A stretch of DNA of 64,000 nt from Myxocyprinus asiaticus (lineage: Eukaryota > Chordata > Actinopteri > Cypriniformes > Catostomidae), in assembly GCF_019703515.2 (NCBI RefSeq), contig NC_059373.1, forward strand, positions 17,822,281-17,886,280. Direction: 5' to 3'. Shown here piece after piece: positions 10,567-37,375 of this stretch. The notes beneath the pieces are model-generated. The model had not been told where the DNA came from. It was given only the letters and a program-made list of their open reading frames with translations, and did not search any database. Numbering within the stretch: the first letter of the stretch is position 1; every line of letters begins with the position of its first letter. Position numbers and translations under genes: made by a program.

Positions 10567-13500
10567 ATAATCGTATTATTAATAATATGTATAATAATCC
10601 AATGATTGTGTAAGTACAAAGTACATTAATGAGTGAAACATTTTAGTAAATAAATTTATGACAAAAAAATTATAAGTACATTAGTAAAGCAGTCTATTTA
10701 ATTACCATGACATTACCATGTGTTACGACCTCACACAAACACGAGGAACTAACACATGATATAACAAAAGAAAAACATGACAGCATGTGGTACTTTTTGT
10801 TAGTTAGAAAGTCGACATAGAAAACAGGGACAAATGTGTTGATTTTGACTTAAAGTCTTAAGAATCTGCCCTAGAAACCACATATCGATCTAAATTTATG
10901 GGGGTCATATTCCTCAGTGTTTACGGTGGTTACAGCCTTGTTCTTGGCATGGCTGTAAATAAAGAATATCACTGCCTCTGTTTCATATCAGGTTAGAGGC
11001 AGTAGGGCAAGTGGTTTTTTTGGGGAGTGGTGGGTGGCTGTATATGGAGATGGATAGGGGTTGGGGACTGTAGGTTTATGTTACAGAGCTTTGGTTGGTC
11101 CATCCTTTCCACTAACTCCAGCTGCTAACAGAGCTCTTTCAGACAGACAGACAGACAGACTAAGTACTAAGGAAAGAAAGAAAACAGTGTGGATTCAAGT
11201 ATCGAGAGAAAGCGAATGATTGAACAAGGGAGGAAACGAAGAAGAGCAGGAAGATTAAGAGAGCTATAAAGTAGAGGTAAACATTTTGTCCTTGCTTTCT
11301 TTTGATTAATGTTTTCTTTCAATGGCTAGAGAACATCATACATCTACAGACTATGTTCCAGAGAACACTGACTGAAACATGGACCAGTGTCTATACCAGA
11401 CACCCTATATAAAAACAGGATTGATTTAGTTAGTGCAATATGAGCTAACAAACACTCAACAATGGTGTTTTGATATGTTAACATTAACCAATATCAATTA
11501 ATGCTGTGAGAAGTCTTTGTTCATTGTTAGTTCATGATCTAATGCATTAACTAATGTTAATGAATAGAACCTTATTGTAAAGTATTGCCAGACTTGTTTT
11601 ATTGTATTTTTATACAAAGTATTTTTTTGCCAGGGTCAAATCAACCCCAAATAGAATCAGCTATGCCATATTGGATAACGCCAATGCTCACATTTCTGAA
11701 AGGTCTATGCCTACTTTGTGATGCAACAGAGGGTTCAAGCTTCAATAATATCTGTACAATAGAGGAACATATTAAAATAAATTGAAGGGGAAATAAGAGG
11801 TTTATTTTGAAATTATTATTATTTTAACACTTAAATCGATGGGTTCTCAGGGACCCAAAACATAAACACTGTACACTAAAATAATATATTTTAGGCTGTT
11901 TTTAAGATTCACGCATTTCAATTTCATAACAAAATTCCATCAAATTAAACTGTGTAATGTTAAACCAAATTAAATTAATAAAACTTGACATATTTAGGTT
12001 TTGTTTTTAGCTTTTTTTATTATTAAAAATTACTCTATTTAATTTGAAGGAATTTTGTTATGAAATTGAAATGCGTAAATCTTTATTTTTATTTATTAAA
12101 TTTTTTGGAGTGTAAAATTAATCTCAGCAGAACATATGAGCTAGAAAGTGAATGTTCTGACAGCAACAGAACATTGTATTTGGGATAATGACTTAACGTA
12201 ATCCAGATAATTAAGTAAAGAAAGACTGTTAAAAATAACTCTTTGGATTAAATCTGAGCCCTGAATCTCCTAATTGCTTACTGCACAAAGAAATGTTCTG
12301 ACAGCTAATCAATACTGCTGGACGTGCTTGACATCTGACAATCCAAACACAGACACATAATTTCTCATCAAACTGTAGAGAGGTACTCTAAATTTAAATG
12401 GTCCCCAGTCAGAGTCAGAAATAGAGAATAACATGATGGTTGCTTATCTCTCTCTATAAATAACCAGCCGTACTAGCAGCAGGAATGTTGGAGTTGTTGG
12501 AGGTTGGACGCAAATGCTTATCATGACTTTCCACAACACTGCAGTATTTTCGACTGATGATAGACAGCCAGGTCTTTAACTTTTAGGACAGCTGCTTCTT
12601 TTCCATCTCCTCTTACCCTGTCTAGTCCTACCATCGTCCTTGTCTTTATATTTCCTCTTAAATCTTTGCACAAGGTGTATACATTTCTCCTTATCTCATG
12701 CTTAATTCTCACCTCTTCATGTTGTGCTTGGTGAAATCATGACTACAGCATTAGATCAAGTAATGTGAACCGATCACTTTTCAATTAGACAGACAGAATC
12801 CCCAGTAGACTTTCATCAAGTTATCTGAGTCAGATGGTTGTATAATCATCACTGACTGTGTTTACATGCACAAGAAAGTTCTGGAAATCTGAATAAGACA
12901 GCCTGTGTTATTCAGAATTTTGGGTTAAGTAAAGGCCTCATCAAGAATATCCACTGTGAGGAATTTTTCATCTACAGAATATTGGTGAATGTCCAGTATT
13001 TTAAGAACAGAATAGTGAAAAAGAAACTGCATGACTTAGTTTATTCAGAATATACTGATTGATGTGATGATGCATACATATTCCAATAGCTGTGAAGCAT
13101 GTAATCTCTTTTCAAAATATAGACTTTCTTAACTTGAATACTGACGCAGCCACTCAGACTTTCTTTAAACTCTTGCAAATTTATGGCTGCCATCCCTGAT
13201 ATTGTCCAAACATGGATCATGCTTATTTTAGCCATTGATTCATTTCCCCCACGCAGTTAAACTCTCTTTTTAAGCGCTGCTGTAAATAGCTATAAATGTG
13301 CTGTGGTTATGTGTGTGCAAGTCATAGCCCTGGCAGGGCCACCATCTGCTTTTTTGTCATGTGAGATGTCACACTGGCAGATAGGAGACCTGTTTGTACT
13401 TTATGACTGATGCTATGTTGCAACACTCATGAAATTATATAAACATCAGAAAGATCTAGAAAACTAGATCTGATCCAATTGAAAGTTATTGTCATTCATC

Positions 13501-13634
13501 ACAAAACCATTGTAAGCTCCATTTAAGCATTCTGTACACAGTATTCAGTGTATCATTAAGAAAGAATATGCTCATAATGAGACTTGTATTTAGCAGAATT
13601 TTTCAAAATGAGTAAGAAGAGTTTGTGACTTCAT
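10567..13634. other. intergenic, upstream of klhl31-like; no coding sequence recognised
   Basis: AT-rich. Contains a short (GACA)n tract near 11138-11160, the candidate 5'UTR exon described separately, and a long AT-rich inverted-repeat-like area near 11930-12080. No open frame resembles a known protein. Confidence 0.4.
11100..11276 (+). other. candidate noncoding first exon of klhl31-like
   Basis: A purine-rich stretch ends in a good donor (GTAGAG followed by GTAAAC). An acceptor-like CCCTGTCAG at 15715-15723 precedes the ATG exon. KLHL31 genes usually have an upstream 5'UTR exon. This is inference only; transcript data would decide. Confidence 0.25.
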
Positions 13635-13644
13635 GTGTACCTTT

Positions 13645-14050
13645 AAAAGTGCATTCAGTAACTTTTGTCTTTGTGTCATCTTGGACTTACACTGACACCT
13701 AGCGGCTTGGATGCAGCATAATTTAAAATCAATAGTTTTCTGTTTCAGATGCCATTGGAGACATTTATTATTCACAGTCAGCCATAATTACTTTAATTAA
13801 TGAGTGAAAGTGTCAAACAACAGGAGATTAAGCGAGTAGTATTTGGCAGATCATGTGATTCTAACATGGCAGCCCCCATGTGCAGACCCTCTCCATGTAG
13901 AATGAAACAGCTTTATAAGGTTACTGATATGACTAATTTGTCTTCATTTTAATGGGAGTGGTCATGATTTCCTACATACTGTATTTTGTAATTCATATCT
14001 TTAGGAGGACTTTTTTAATGAGGAAAAAATTACTGAGTGCACCTTTAAGT
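13645..14050. mobile_element. MITE with CAGTAA-type inverted ends
   Basis: Left end AAAAGTGCATTCAGTAACTT and right end ATTACTGAGTGCACCTTTAA are imperfect inverted repeats flanked by TTTAA. The internal phrase CTTGGACTTACACTGACACC recurs in the partial copy at 56779. Confidence 0.75.
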
Positions 14051-15723
14051 ATGCAGAGGCCAAATATTAGGGTGCAGCGAGGAAAAAGTATTTTCTGAAC
14101 AAAATATTTTCGTAGGTTTTTCTAGTTCCTCTTTACTAATAACAAAGAACACAGTACTGAGGCTCATTGCATTCTTGAACCAACCTCTCAAAAAACAAAA
14201 CAAAACAAAAAAACATAAAATTTCACATGAAGAAAAGATTGGTTTTAGTTCCTCAAGAAACAAACATAAATAATTAGTATTTGTTGATCACTAAAATATA
14301 TATTTGTGTTGTGCCAATTGCCATCTGCTTATGAGTACCTTAAACAGCAAGTAAGAACAATGTAAGTAATTCAGATGTTGGGAGGTTTCATCCAAGATGA
14401 CATCAGTACGGGCTACAAATACATACACGACAAGCTTAATGTCAAGCCTAATCTTATAAATTCTTTGACTTTTTTTTACTGAAAAGCACATCAAACATAA
14501 AGCTAATTTTTTTCTCTTTTCAAATTAGACACCATATTTTGCACACCTGTTGCTTAAACTTAAAAGCAGTCCTTTGTGTAACATATGTCCCCGGTGAAAA
14601 TGCTGTCATGGTAAATGGGTGGATTCACTATGCGGTCAGGGCAACAGGTCTGAGTCATATCTGTCCCTGAAAGGCAGATGCATTTCCACTTGAATGAAAA
14701 ACAACAACATCTGATTTTGAGAACATGGAAAAACCTTTGTGTTCTGGCACATATTAAAGGCTTTAGGAAGAGGTGGGGGTGAGAGAGGGGATTGATGACA
14801 GTGTGAGGGTAATTTAAGCAGCGTGGCCTCTGCCATTCTTTCTATGTGGCTTTGCAATATTTTTAGAAGAGACATAAGCACACCTGTCTATCACAGTCCA
14901 ATCATGCTTGTTTGTTTGTGTGACTCCAAGGGGGCTACTTTGTTTTCCGCTTGCACAACAGCACAGTCCCTATATAAACATTGGAAATAAGCATGTGAAA
15001 TGTGCTTTCATATATCAATACAAATGTACATTATATCCATTGTTAATTTAGTAATATAATTGCATATTAATAGTTGATATGAAATTTAAAGAACCGACAG
15101 CAGTGTTCTGCAGTGACTTGCTATACTTCATCTAAAAATGTTTTTTTAAAAACCCACTTTTCCTTATACATTTATATAATTTTTTTTTTTAAAAACCCAC
15201 TTTTCCTTATACATTTATATCCATTTTTACCAAAAATCCTGATTATAGAAAAAGTTTATGGACATGTTATTTGTCAACTACTCAACTAAACTCTATCCCT
15301 AATTATCCTTTTCGGGAGCTCCCCAATGACGCCACATGCACCTGTCAATCACCCTCATGTCGGCCCACTGCAAAAGAGTAAGATGAGATTGAGTGTAAAC
15401 CCATCTATTTTGAACATGATATAAAGTTTGCTGTTTCTTGTACTTCTCTGTGTATCTTTTCAGTTGCCGTTTGCTGACACTGATCAAGCCCCTCCCCTTC
15501 AGGAGTTTGCAAGTGTAGTGCTTCTGTCTTTCCATGTAGTATCTTGGCCAATCAGTGTTCTTGTGAAAGCATCATATAGCTTGAAAGTGAGTCTGTCAGT
15601 TTAACCCTTTAAAAATCTAAAATACACAGAAAAGCCAGAAAAACTACAGCTAAAGTAAGTGTTTTGGGTCATTCTGACTAGGTGTCCATGAGAATTGGTT
15701 AGCCCTAACTGTTACCCTGTCAG
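14051..15723. other. upstream of klhl31-like coding exon 1; nothing coding recognised
   Basis: AT-rich sequence with one tandem duplication (listed separately). No exon or repeat family recognised. Confidence 0.35.
15141..15220. repeat. tandem duplication of about 43 bp
   Basis: The unit AAAAACCCACTTTTCCTTAT plus ACATTTATAT occurs twice in direct orientation, at about 15141-15177 and 15184-15220. Confidence 0.85.
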
Positions 15724-15755
15724 AAAGCTAAAATATAACCAGCCAACACACTACA

Positions 15756-22859
<7,104 letters not shown>

Positions 22860-24117
22860 GAAAAGAAAGCTGGAGAAAGACAGAGAGCAAGAGAGACAGG
22901 GTGAGAGGGAGTGGTTAGTAAGAGAGTAGAAAGGACAGCTGTAGAGAGATGGACATCTAGAGAGTAGAAAGTAAGAGTATTAACAGTAAAGGAAAGACAG
23001 TGCACAGAAGACTTTTAAGTCTTGCTCTTAAACTCCAAATATGCTTTTAGGTAAAATGGGAGTTCAAGTATGAAGTACTACCAAGGGCCCAGTTATAAAG
23101 AATGTAAAAGATGGAAGCATTTAACAAGAGCCTCTGTTGTGTGAGAGAGAATCAATTCAGTGAGGTGTGTGCTTAAGAGTTTTTGTGAATTAATGAACTT
23201 TAGAAATCGAGCCATACAGTTCTATTGAAAATGTATCATGGGATTTCCACAAACCATGCTAAAGTCAATAGTACTGAATCTAGCAATAAGCTCATGGTAT
23301 TTATTTGTACTTCACATTATTTATTGCTTTATATTTTAGCAAGGTTTCAATTTTATCTATTTAGACACAGTAACAGCAGCAAACATGGAAAAAAATGGTA
23401 ATTACCATGTTTTAAGTGCCAAGAGGTGCAGTGCAACAGTCAATGCCCTCCACAGACATAAGAAATTTGGCACCAAACCTTTGATACTACACACAGTGGA
23501 AATTGCATAAAACCACAGACCATTCTGTAGACCTACAATCGACAAAAAATTTTCATGGCTATGGTATTTCCCTTTTAACCCATCGATACATTTCTCGTTT
23601 AAAGTGAAATTACAGGACCTGCCTTCCCAGATCTCTGGTGTGGTCACCCTTATCTGACCTTTGCTGATGCATAAAACATGATCTCATAAGAACCAGTGAA
23701 AATACTTCACAAGAGTAGCCAATCTAATGCCAATTAATATATAACAGAACTGAATTTAATACAAAACATGGGAAACATCACAAGGAGCCTTGATTGCATC
23801 AGAATAATGGAAAAGATGCATTCACTGAATAAAAGTCAAACTGATTAAAACATGTCTTTTCCTCAATCTTCATTTGTACATCTATAAGCTGAAATGTGGA
23901 ATATTTAATAACCGGTCACATACCAGTACCTGGAAGCTCTCTTTGATAGCTGCCATCAATAAACAGTTTGACAGTAATAGTTTTCAGAAACATAAATGTG
24001 CTACATTACAGCCACCAGAGATAAATATTTTAAATAAATACTGAGCCAGTCTGCTTAACCAAACTACACTACACAAACCCAACACCAGACTTCCGACATC
24101 ACAAACAAGTTAGGGAT
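22860..24117. other. klhl31-like 3' flank, probably 3'UTR
   Basis: Follows the stop codon; GA-rich for about 150 bases, then ordinary AT-rich sequence. No further exon is seen. The polyadenylation site is not determined. Confidence 0.4.
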
Positions 24118-24786
24118 AAGGGCTTCAGGGGATAGTTCACCCAAGTGAAAATTCTCTCATTTACTCACCCTCATGCAATCCCATTTGTGTATGACTTGCT
24201 TCTGCAGAACACAAATCATGATTTTTAGAAGAATATTTCAGCTCTATTGGTCCATACAATGCAAGTGAATAGGTGCCAAAATTGTGATGCTCCAAAAGCA
24301 AATAAAAGCATCATAAAAGTACTTCATACAATTCCAGTGTTTTAATCCATGTCATGATAGGTGTGGGTGAGAAACAGATCAATATTAAGATAGACATTTT
24401 TCTCCCTGCCTGGTAGGGGGCGATATGCATGAATAATGTGAATCACCAAAAAGTTAAAGCAGAGATTGACTGACAGGTAGAGAATTTATTGTAAAAAAAA
24501 AAAAAAAAAAAAACTTAAATATTGATCTGTTTCTTACCCACACCTATCATATCGCTTCTGAATATATGTATTTAAATAGTGGAGTCTTTTGGATTACACA
24601 GAATTGTGATTTTTTTGGAGCTTCAAAACTCTGGCACCCATTCACTAGCATTGTATGGACCAAAAGAGCTGAAATTCTTCTAAAAATCTTAAAGTTCAGC
24701 AGATGAAAAAGTCATACACATCTGGGATGGCATTAGGGTAAGTAAATGAGAGAATTTTCATTTTTGGGTAAACTATTCCTTTTAGT
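24118..24786. mobile_element. TTAA-type MITE with internal foldback
   Basis: Ends GGGGATAGTTCACCCAAGTG and TTTTTGGGTAAACTATTCC are inverted. Inside, GATAGGTGTGGGTGAGAAAC (24356 on) pairs with GTTTCTTACCCACACCTATC (about 24529 on), and a run of A lies between the arms. Confidence 0.8.
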
Positions 24787-24942
24787 GGGCACAGCAGTTT
24801 TAAACTTTTAAAAATAAGTTTAACAAACTAAAATCACAGTTCTCATTGTGTGAATTGTGTGTGAAGGTGTAATACCAGCAGTACTCCACAAAGAAAAAAA
24901 GACACATGGACTACATCAAGTTTGGGCTTTTTTTTTATTTTA

Positions 24943-24948
24943 TTTATT
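24943..24948 (-). terminator. rpl11 polyadenylation signal
   Basis: AATAAA on the minus strand, 29 bases downstream of the stop. A second AATAAA overlaps at 24934-24939. A short 3'UTR is typical of ribosomal protein genes. Confidence 0.7.
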
Positions 24949-24976
24949 TGTGTTACAAAGTCAAAAAGGTGGTCCT

Positions 24977-32383
<7,407 letters not shown>

Positions 32384-32393
32384 GTTTGAGCAC

Positions 32394-32420
32394 AAAAAAA
32401 AGGACGTTGTACTTCCGGCG
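32394..32420 (-). promoter_or_regulatory. rpl11 5' TOP tract and ETS site
   Basis: Reading the minus strand, CCTTTTTTTT (32403-32394) lies 10 bases upstream of the ATG and resembles a 5' terminal oligopyrimidine tract. Just upstream is CCGGAAGT (32418-32411), an ETS/GABP-type site common in ribosomal protein promoters. The cap site itself is inferred. Confidence 0.55.
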
Positions 32421-33115
32421 CAGAAAATTTATACTGCGTTTTTTTGCATCCATAGTACTACAGCGCCCATCAGGCTTTGCGCGGGAACTTCCGTTCACAC
32501 ACAGTTCTCGGCTGGACAGGATGTGGCTGGCGATATTTAGGCAATAAGTGTACTATAACCCTGCTATCATTACCTGCTACTGAAGGAGAGGAAAAATATA
32601 TTGTTAAAATTGTTTCTAATTACCTGAGTGTTTAAGCTGTGTTGTGTGTAGCACAGCATTATTGTACATACTTTTCCAAGGCTGTCACCCACATGAACAA
32701 TTCACCTGATAATGAAACTTATGTCAAGATTTACTCACCCCTTAGGTCATTCCAAACCTGTTGCTGTTCATTTTCCCATGTTACATTTTTAAGAATCCTT
32801 ACACTGCTCTTTTCCATATAACAGCAGTTAATATAAGGTGACCAGATTTCTGAAATGAAAAACGGGGACATTTCAAGTTCAGTGGTCAATAGGTCATTGA
32901 AATTTCATGTTATTAAAAAAGGGGACAAATTGGATTTTATGTATTTTGACCATGGTGAATGTGGTGATGTGCTGAACTATGCACTGTAAGAAATTATTTT
33001 GGCTGAACTTAAAGTAACTTGGTTGCCTCAATTTTGAGTTCATTTAAAATAAAATTTGATAATAAAATAAAATAATAATAATTTGAATAAAAGGGTATAG
33101 TAAATAACAATTAGT

Positions 33116-33158
33116 GGAGTTTTTTTTATTTATTTATTTATTTATTTATTTATTTTAT
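33116..33158. repeat. (TTTA)n repeat
   Basis: Run of TTTATTTATT just before the DIRS-like element. Confidence 0.9.
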
Positions 33159-33258
33159 ACATTATATCAGTGCATTGCCATTGTGCCATTAGTTTACTCA
33201 ATAAAACGTCTCGGGTACGTATGTAACCTTGGTTCCCTGAGACGAAGGCAACGAGACA

Positions 33259-33427
33259 TTGCGTTTGCTAATGCGTGGGGAGTGTCCTTCAACACAACCT
33301 AGTTGAAACCTCTCTACAATAACGCCAATATTCTAATATTGGCTATGGTGTTTGTGTCCCGCCCTTTTAGGTGCGAAGCTGTTCGCTATAAAAGCAGGCG
33401 TACAATCACCATTCCTCAGAATTTTCT
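33259..33427 (+). repeat. left inverted terminal repeat of DIRS-like element
   Basis: Runs from TTGCGTTTGCTAATGCG to ATTCCTCAGAATTTTCT, inverse of 39606-39775. It contains the TATA-like GCTATAAAAG at about 33385. Confidence 0.85.
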
Positions 33428-33959
33428 GACTGAGGGTCAAGGAGTGCACCGCTTGCGCCTCAAAAGAACTTGGAGTCTTGTAGTGCGGCCAGCGTTTGCA
33501 ATGTCTCGTTCCCTTCGTCTCAGGGAATCGAGGTTATGTACGTAACCGAGATGTTCCCTTACGACTCAGTACACTTGACCTTGCATTTGCTAACGCATAT
33601 GGGGAACGGAATCCCATCACACTGCACTACACAACATAACCTTCCAGAGAGGAAACATGACGCTGCAGTCCCGCGGGACGGCGACCGACATAAGTATGCT
33701 GCAAGTGAGTGAAACCTCATGTTGGCCAGTAGGGGAGCACTCAGAATTAATATATAAACTATAGCCATATAGTATGAATTAACCCCTTCACAAACCCAGT
33801 CGGAAGGGAGTTTATTTATAATGAAAGTGCTTGTGACTTTAAGGTAAATTACAACAACCTGAATGCAGGTGGTTGTGTAAAATGATGGGGAGTCTGTACT
33901 TAAAGGGAGGGGCATAAGTATATGTTTGGCAAACTAAATAGCAAGCACTCTAAATAGAG

Positions 33960-34208
33960 AGGACTTGTGAAGAGAGAGACGTTACTTCTAGGTTGTAAAA
34001 CCTTGCGAATGTGTTTTGAGAATACCATCCTGCTGCAAAACATGTCTTGTAAAGATACACCATTCGTCCATGCCCATGAGGAGGCCATACCTCTAGTTGG
34101 GCAAATTATACACTGTGACTCGTATGCCAGGACAATTGCATCAATGATCCAGTGAGAATGTATTTGCTTGGAGACGGACATTCCTTTCGTGCATCCTCCA
34201 TAGCACAC
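33960..34208 (-). pseudogene. DIRS-like tyrosine recombinase, C-terminal part
   Basis: MSVSKQIHSHWIIDAIVLAY, then TRGMASSWAWTNGVSLQDMF and KHIRKVLQPR. This is the segment around the catalytic R..H..Y region of DIRS YR proteins. The phrase SSWAWTNGVS is also present at the broken end of the N-terminal part. Confidence 0.75.
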
Positions 34209-34285
34209 AAAGAGCTGATCGGAGCTGATTACCGAGTTTTTGCAGTCTTTGTATGTTCATACATGATATGATGCACCACTCACCA

Positions 34286-35015
34286 TTGGGAAGTGGTTGT
34301 GTTGACCAAGACAGAGCGGGAGCGGGCCGGTTGTGATGAAGTACTGCTCCATTTTGGCATAAAATGTCTCATAGCCTGTGAGTGTTGCTGAGTCGTGACA
34401 TACTGCTCAGCAATTCTATTCACAGAGCCTCCGAAAAGGCTGGCTGGAGACACTGGAGCATAAAATAGAGCGGCTTTTCCCAAGTCACGCATTTCTGTGA
34501 GGGTCAGCCAGATGTGACAATAAAAAAACAACAGGTTGCTCATTGACTTGCCAGTGGCCTGGGCAGTGACTTTCGTGGCTCACAGCACTAAGACCATAGT
34601 AGTGTGGAGCTCTTTGAACATCTCTGGATCGTAGACTTGCTCATCCATTTGTTTGAGGAGCTTAGCTTGGAAAACTTGGAGCACCGTCATCGTGTAGAGT
34701 CCTGAACCAGTTTGGCCTGCCACAGAGTATGCTCTTCCAGTCAGTGTGGATGTTAGTCGACACAGCTTAGAAAGATGAACGGGGCATGACTTCCACGCCC
34801 TGCTACCCGCCGGGCAGAGGTGTGTCGCTACCGCCTCTTTGAAGGGGGGTAGTTGGGCATAACTGTTTTCTTCCCTGTAAGCCACATTAGAGAGGATGTA
34901 ATCGTTGCGCAGGTAAGCTGAAAAGGGCACACGCCAGGATTTTGACAGTTCATTATGAACTTCAGGGAAGATCGGGGAAGATCTACAGGATGCGGTCGCT
35001 TTACGGCATCCGGAC
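34286..35015 (-). pseudogene. second, partial DIRS gag-like segment
   Basis: Close copy of 37620-38340 in the same orientation (RSSPIFPEVHNELSKSWRVP; SVAGQTGSGLYTMTVLQVFQ), joined on its right to tyrosine-recombinase sequence. Carries frameshifts. Confidence 0.8.
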
Positions 35016-35039
35016 ACACCGTTTGTCCATGCCCATGAG

Positions 35040-35640
35040 GAGGCTGAGCATTGCTTTAACACCAATTGGGCAAATTAAAATTTGTATTTGATCAGACAGT
35101 CTGAACTGGTGGGTGCACTCAACATATGCGTGTAGCACCCACACAGGTCATAACAAATGCAAGGATTGTTCCTCATCTGAATTAAATGGAGGAGGGAAGG
35201 AGGCTTGAAGGTGAACCACCTGCGCTCTGAAGGGTGTGGTTAGAACCTTAGGCAAATAAACTTTTCTGGGTTTGATAGTGGCTTTGAAAGACTGGGGCCA
35301 AACTCCAGACATGAATTGTCATTTGATAGTGCATGTAAGTCACAGATCTGTATTACTGAGCCCAGAGCCAGCAGTTATGCAGTGTTAATGAAGAGCACAA
35401 ATCAACAGAGTCCAAAGGCTCAAATGGGGGCCCTGTGAGCGCTTTTAGGACCAAAGTTAGGTCCCAAGTCGGGACTGTAGCCGGCCGAGGTGGATTTAAT
35501 CATGTTGCTCCTCTAAGGAACTTTATGATTAAATCATGTTTGCGTATAGTGGCACCAGCTTCAGGTGCGTTATGAGCAGATATAATCGGCACATAAACTT
35601 TGAGCATTGATGGAGTGAGTCCTGCGTCTAATCACTCTTA
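35040..35640 (-). pseudogene. DIRS-like tyrosine recombinase, N-terminal part
   Basis: Readable as LKVYVPIISAHNAPEAG, RKHDLIIKFLRGA followed by a stop, LNPPRPATVPTWDLTLVLKA, then SCLEFGPSL and PHPFRAQVVHLQ. This is the core-binding and early catalytic region of the YR protein. It breaks off at the phrase SSWAWTNGVS, directly into gag-like sequence. Confidence 0.75.
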
Positions 35641-35946
35641 AAGAAATATGAGAATTTCATGTATGGGCCAGTTGCTCTAGGCGGTTGACATGTTATGGCC
35701 GTTTTGCACCTGTTTCCAGGTGTTGAAAGTCGGGCACCTATTACACACCATGCCCCAACCTGTGTTGGATGCATTTGTGGTCAGCATTTTCTTTCTGAAA
35801 CTTGACCCAGCATAACACCTTGTTTGTAGAAGGCTGGCGCTGTCCATGGTGCTAGAGCAGCCAGACAGTGGCGAGTTACCACAATGCACGTGAAAATGAA
35901 ATGACTTCAGTGGTAATGTTTTTTCAGTTTGAACTGAAACAGACAC
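35640..35946 (-). pseudogene. DIRS-like RNase H region remnant
   Basis: Contains MLTTNASNTGWGMVCN, corresponding to the TDAS.TGWG motif of DIRS RNase H (the Asp reads Asn). Confidence 0.7.
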
Positions 35947-35959
35947 AGAAGAATGGTCT

Positions 35960-36500
35960 GTACATGCTCGTTCATGAGGTGCACATGCATGAACTCCTAA
36001 AAAGGAGATTTACTGGCTGGGGAAAAGTGTGCTTTTCGCCCAGTTGACATTAGACCAGATTTTCCATATGGCAAAGCAGAAAGTCTCTGTGTTCGCTCAG
36101 TAGTGCATCTGATTGGCTAGTAATAACCAATCGCTGAGGTAATTCAAAACACACACACACCGTTCATTTTCAATGGGGCGAGCGCAGCATCGATACATTT
36201 CTTCAATGTGCGGGGAGCCAGAGACAGACTGAAATGAAGTACTTTAAATTGATACGAAGTTCCCTCGAATGCAAATCTAAAAAGCTGCCTGTATTGCGGC
36301 ATAATTGGTACATCAAGTACACGTCCTTCAGATCTATTGACTCAAATCAGTCCCGAGGACAGATGTGCAATAAGATCTGTTTCTGAGTTAACATTTTGAA
36401 TGGGCGCATCGCAAGCGTGCGATTCAAACGTCTCAGAACTAGAATGGGCTGAAGCCCGCGTCCTTCTCTAGAATGAGGAAATAATGGCTGTAAATCCCAC
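35960..36500 (-). pseudogene. DIRS-like reverse transcriptase remnant
   Basis: Readable in shifting frames: IYSHYFLI near 36470, FAFEGTSYQFKVLHFSLSLA and PRTLKKCIDAALAPL at about 36290-36180, then LNYLSDWLLLA near 36130, where the catalytic YLDD box reads YLSD. Stops and frameshifts are present. Confidence 0.8.
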
Positions 36501-36869
36501 TGTGTGTCGCAGTCTGTGCACGCAACACCGGAATTTCGTGTGGTCGGACCACAGATTGTACTCGATCATTGTAAACACCAGCTCTGACACACCTGTGAGG
36601 AATTGCCACGTATTCGCGCAGCGGGACAGCAGGCTTATTAATTCACATGAAACAACCTCTATCGCACTCTTTGCAAGAAGATTGTGTATTTCAGCTCGTC
36701 ACACCGGCGTGTCTTCAGACGGAACCGTGGAAGACAGAACACTGTTGAAACTGGGCGGCCGATGTGTAAAATTGGATCATATAATCATGTTTGATCATTT
36801 TTTTTTAGCACCCAATCGGAATGCATGTAAGAGCTCACCACGCATCCACGTAACGGGACAGAGGTCAAT

Positions 36870-37375
36870 TTGGTATGTTCATAACATGATATTATGCGCC
36901 GCTCACCATTGGGAAGCAGTTGCACATAATGTAAGGCTTTGAAGAGGGAAAGCTCTTTATTGAAAAAGTGTGAGCGTCTCGTGCATGTGCAACGAGCACT
37001 GTAATCTTTTTGCAATCTTTGTAATTCATTACAAGATATAATGCGCCATTTACCATTAGGAAGTGGTTGTACAAAATATGTGGGCTTGAAGTGGGAAAGC
37101 CCTTTATTGAAATAGTGTGAGAGTCTCGTGCAAGGGATGTATTCATTTTACAATCTTTGTATGTTCATACATGATATAATGCACCGCTTACCATTGGGAA
37201 GCGGTCGTGCATAATGTGTGGGCTTTGGAGTGGGAAAGCCCTTATTGAAAATGTGTGAGCGTCTCGTGTGAGCACTGTACTCTTTTTGCAATCTTTGTAT
37301 GTTCATACATGATATAATGCACCACTGACCATTGGGAAGCAGTTGTGCATAATGTGCAAACTTTATTGCATGTGA
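36870..37375. repeat. tandem array, about 140-bp unit, 3-4 copies
   Basis: The marker ACCATTGGGAAG recurs near 36905, 37052 (variant), 37190 and 37328 (spacing about 147, 138, 138). Each unit includes TGTGAGCGTCTCGTG and GCAATCTTTGTATGTT. One more unit lies at 34240-34300. Confidence 0.85.

Noticed and set aside
36870..37375. CRISPR-like array
   Set aside because: Repeats are about 140 bp head-to-tail without unique spacers, in a eukaryotic retroelement.
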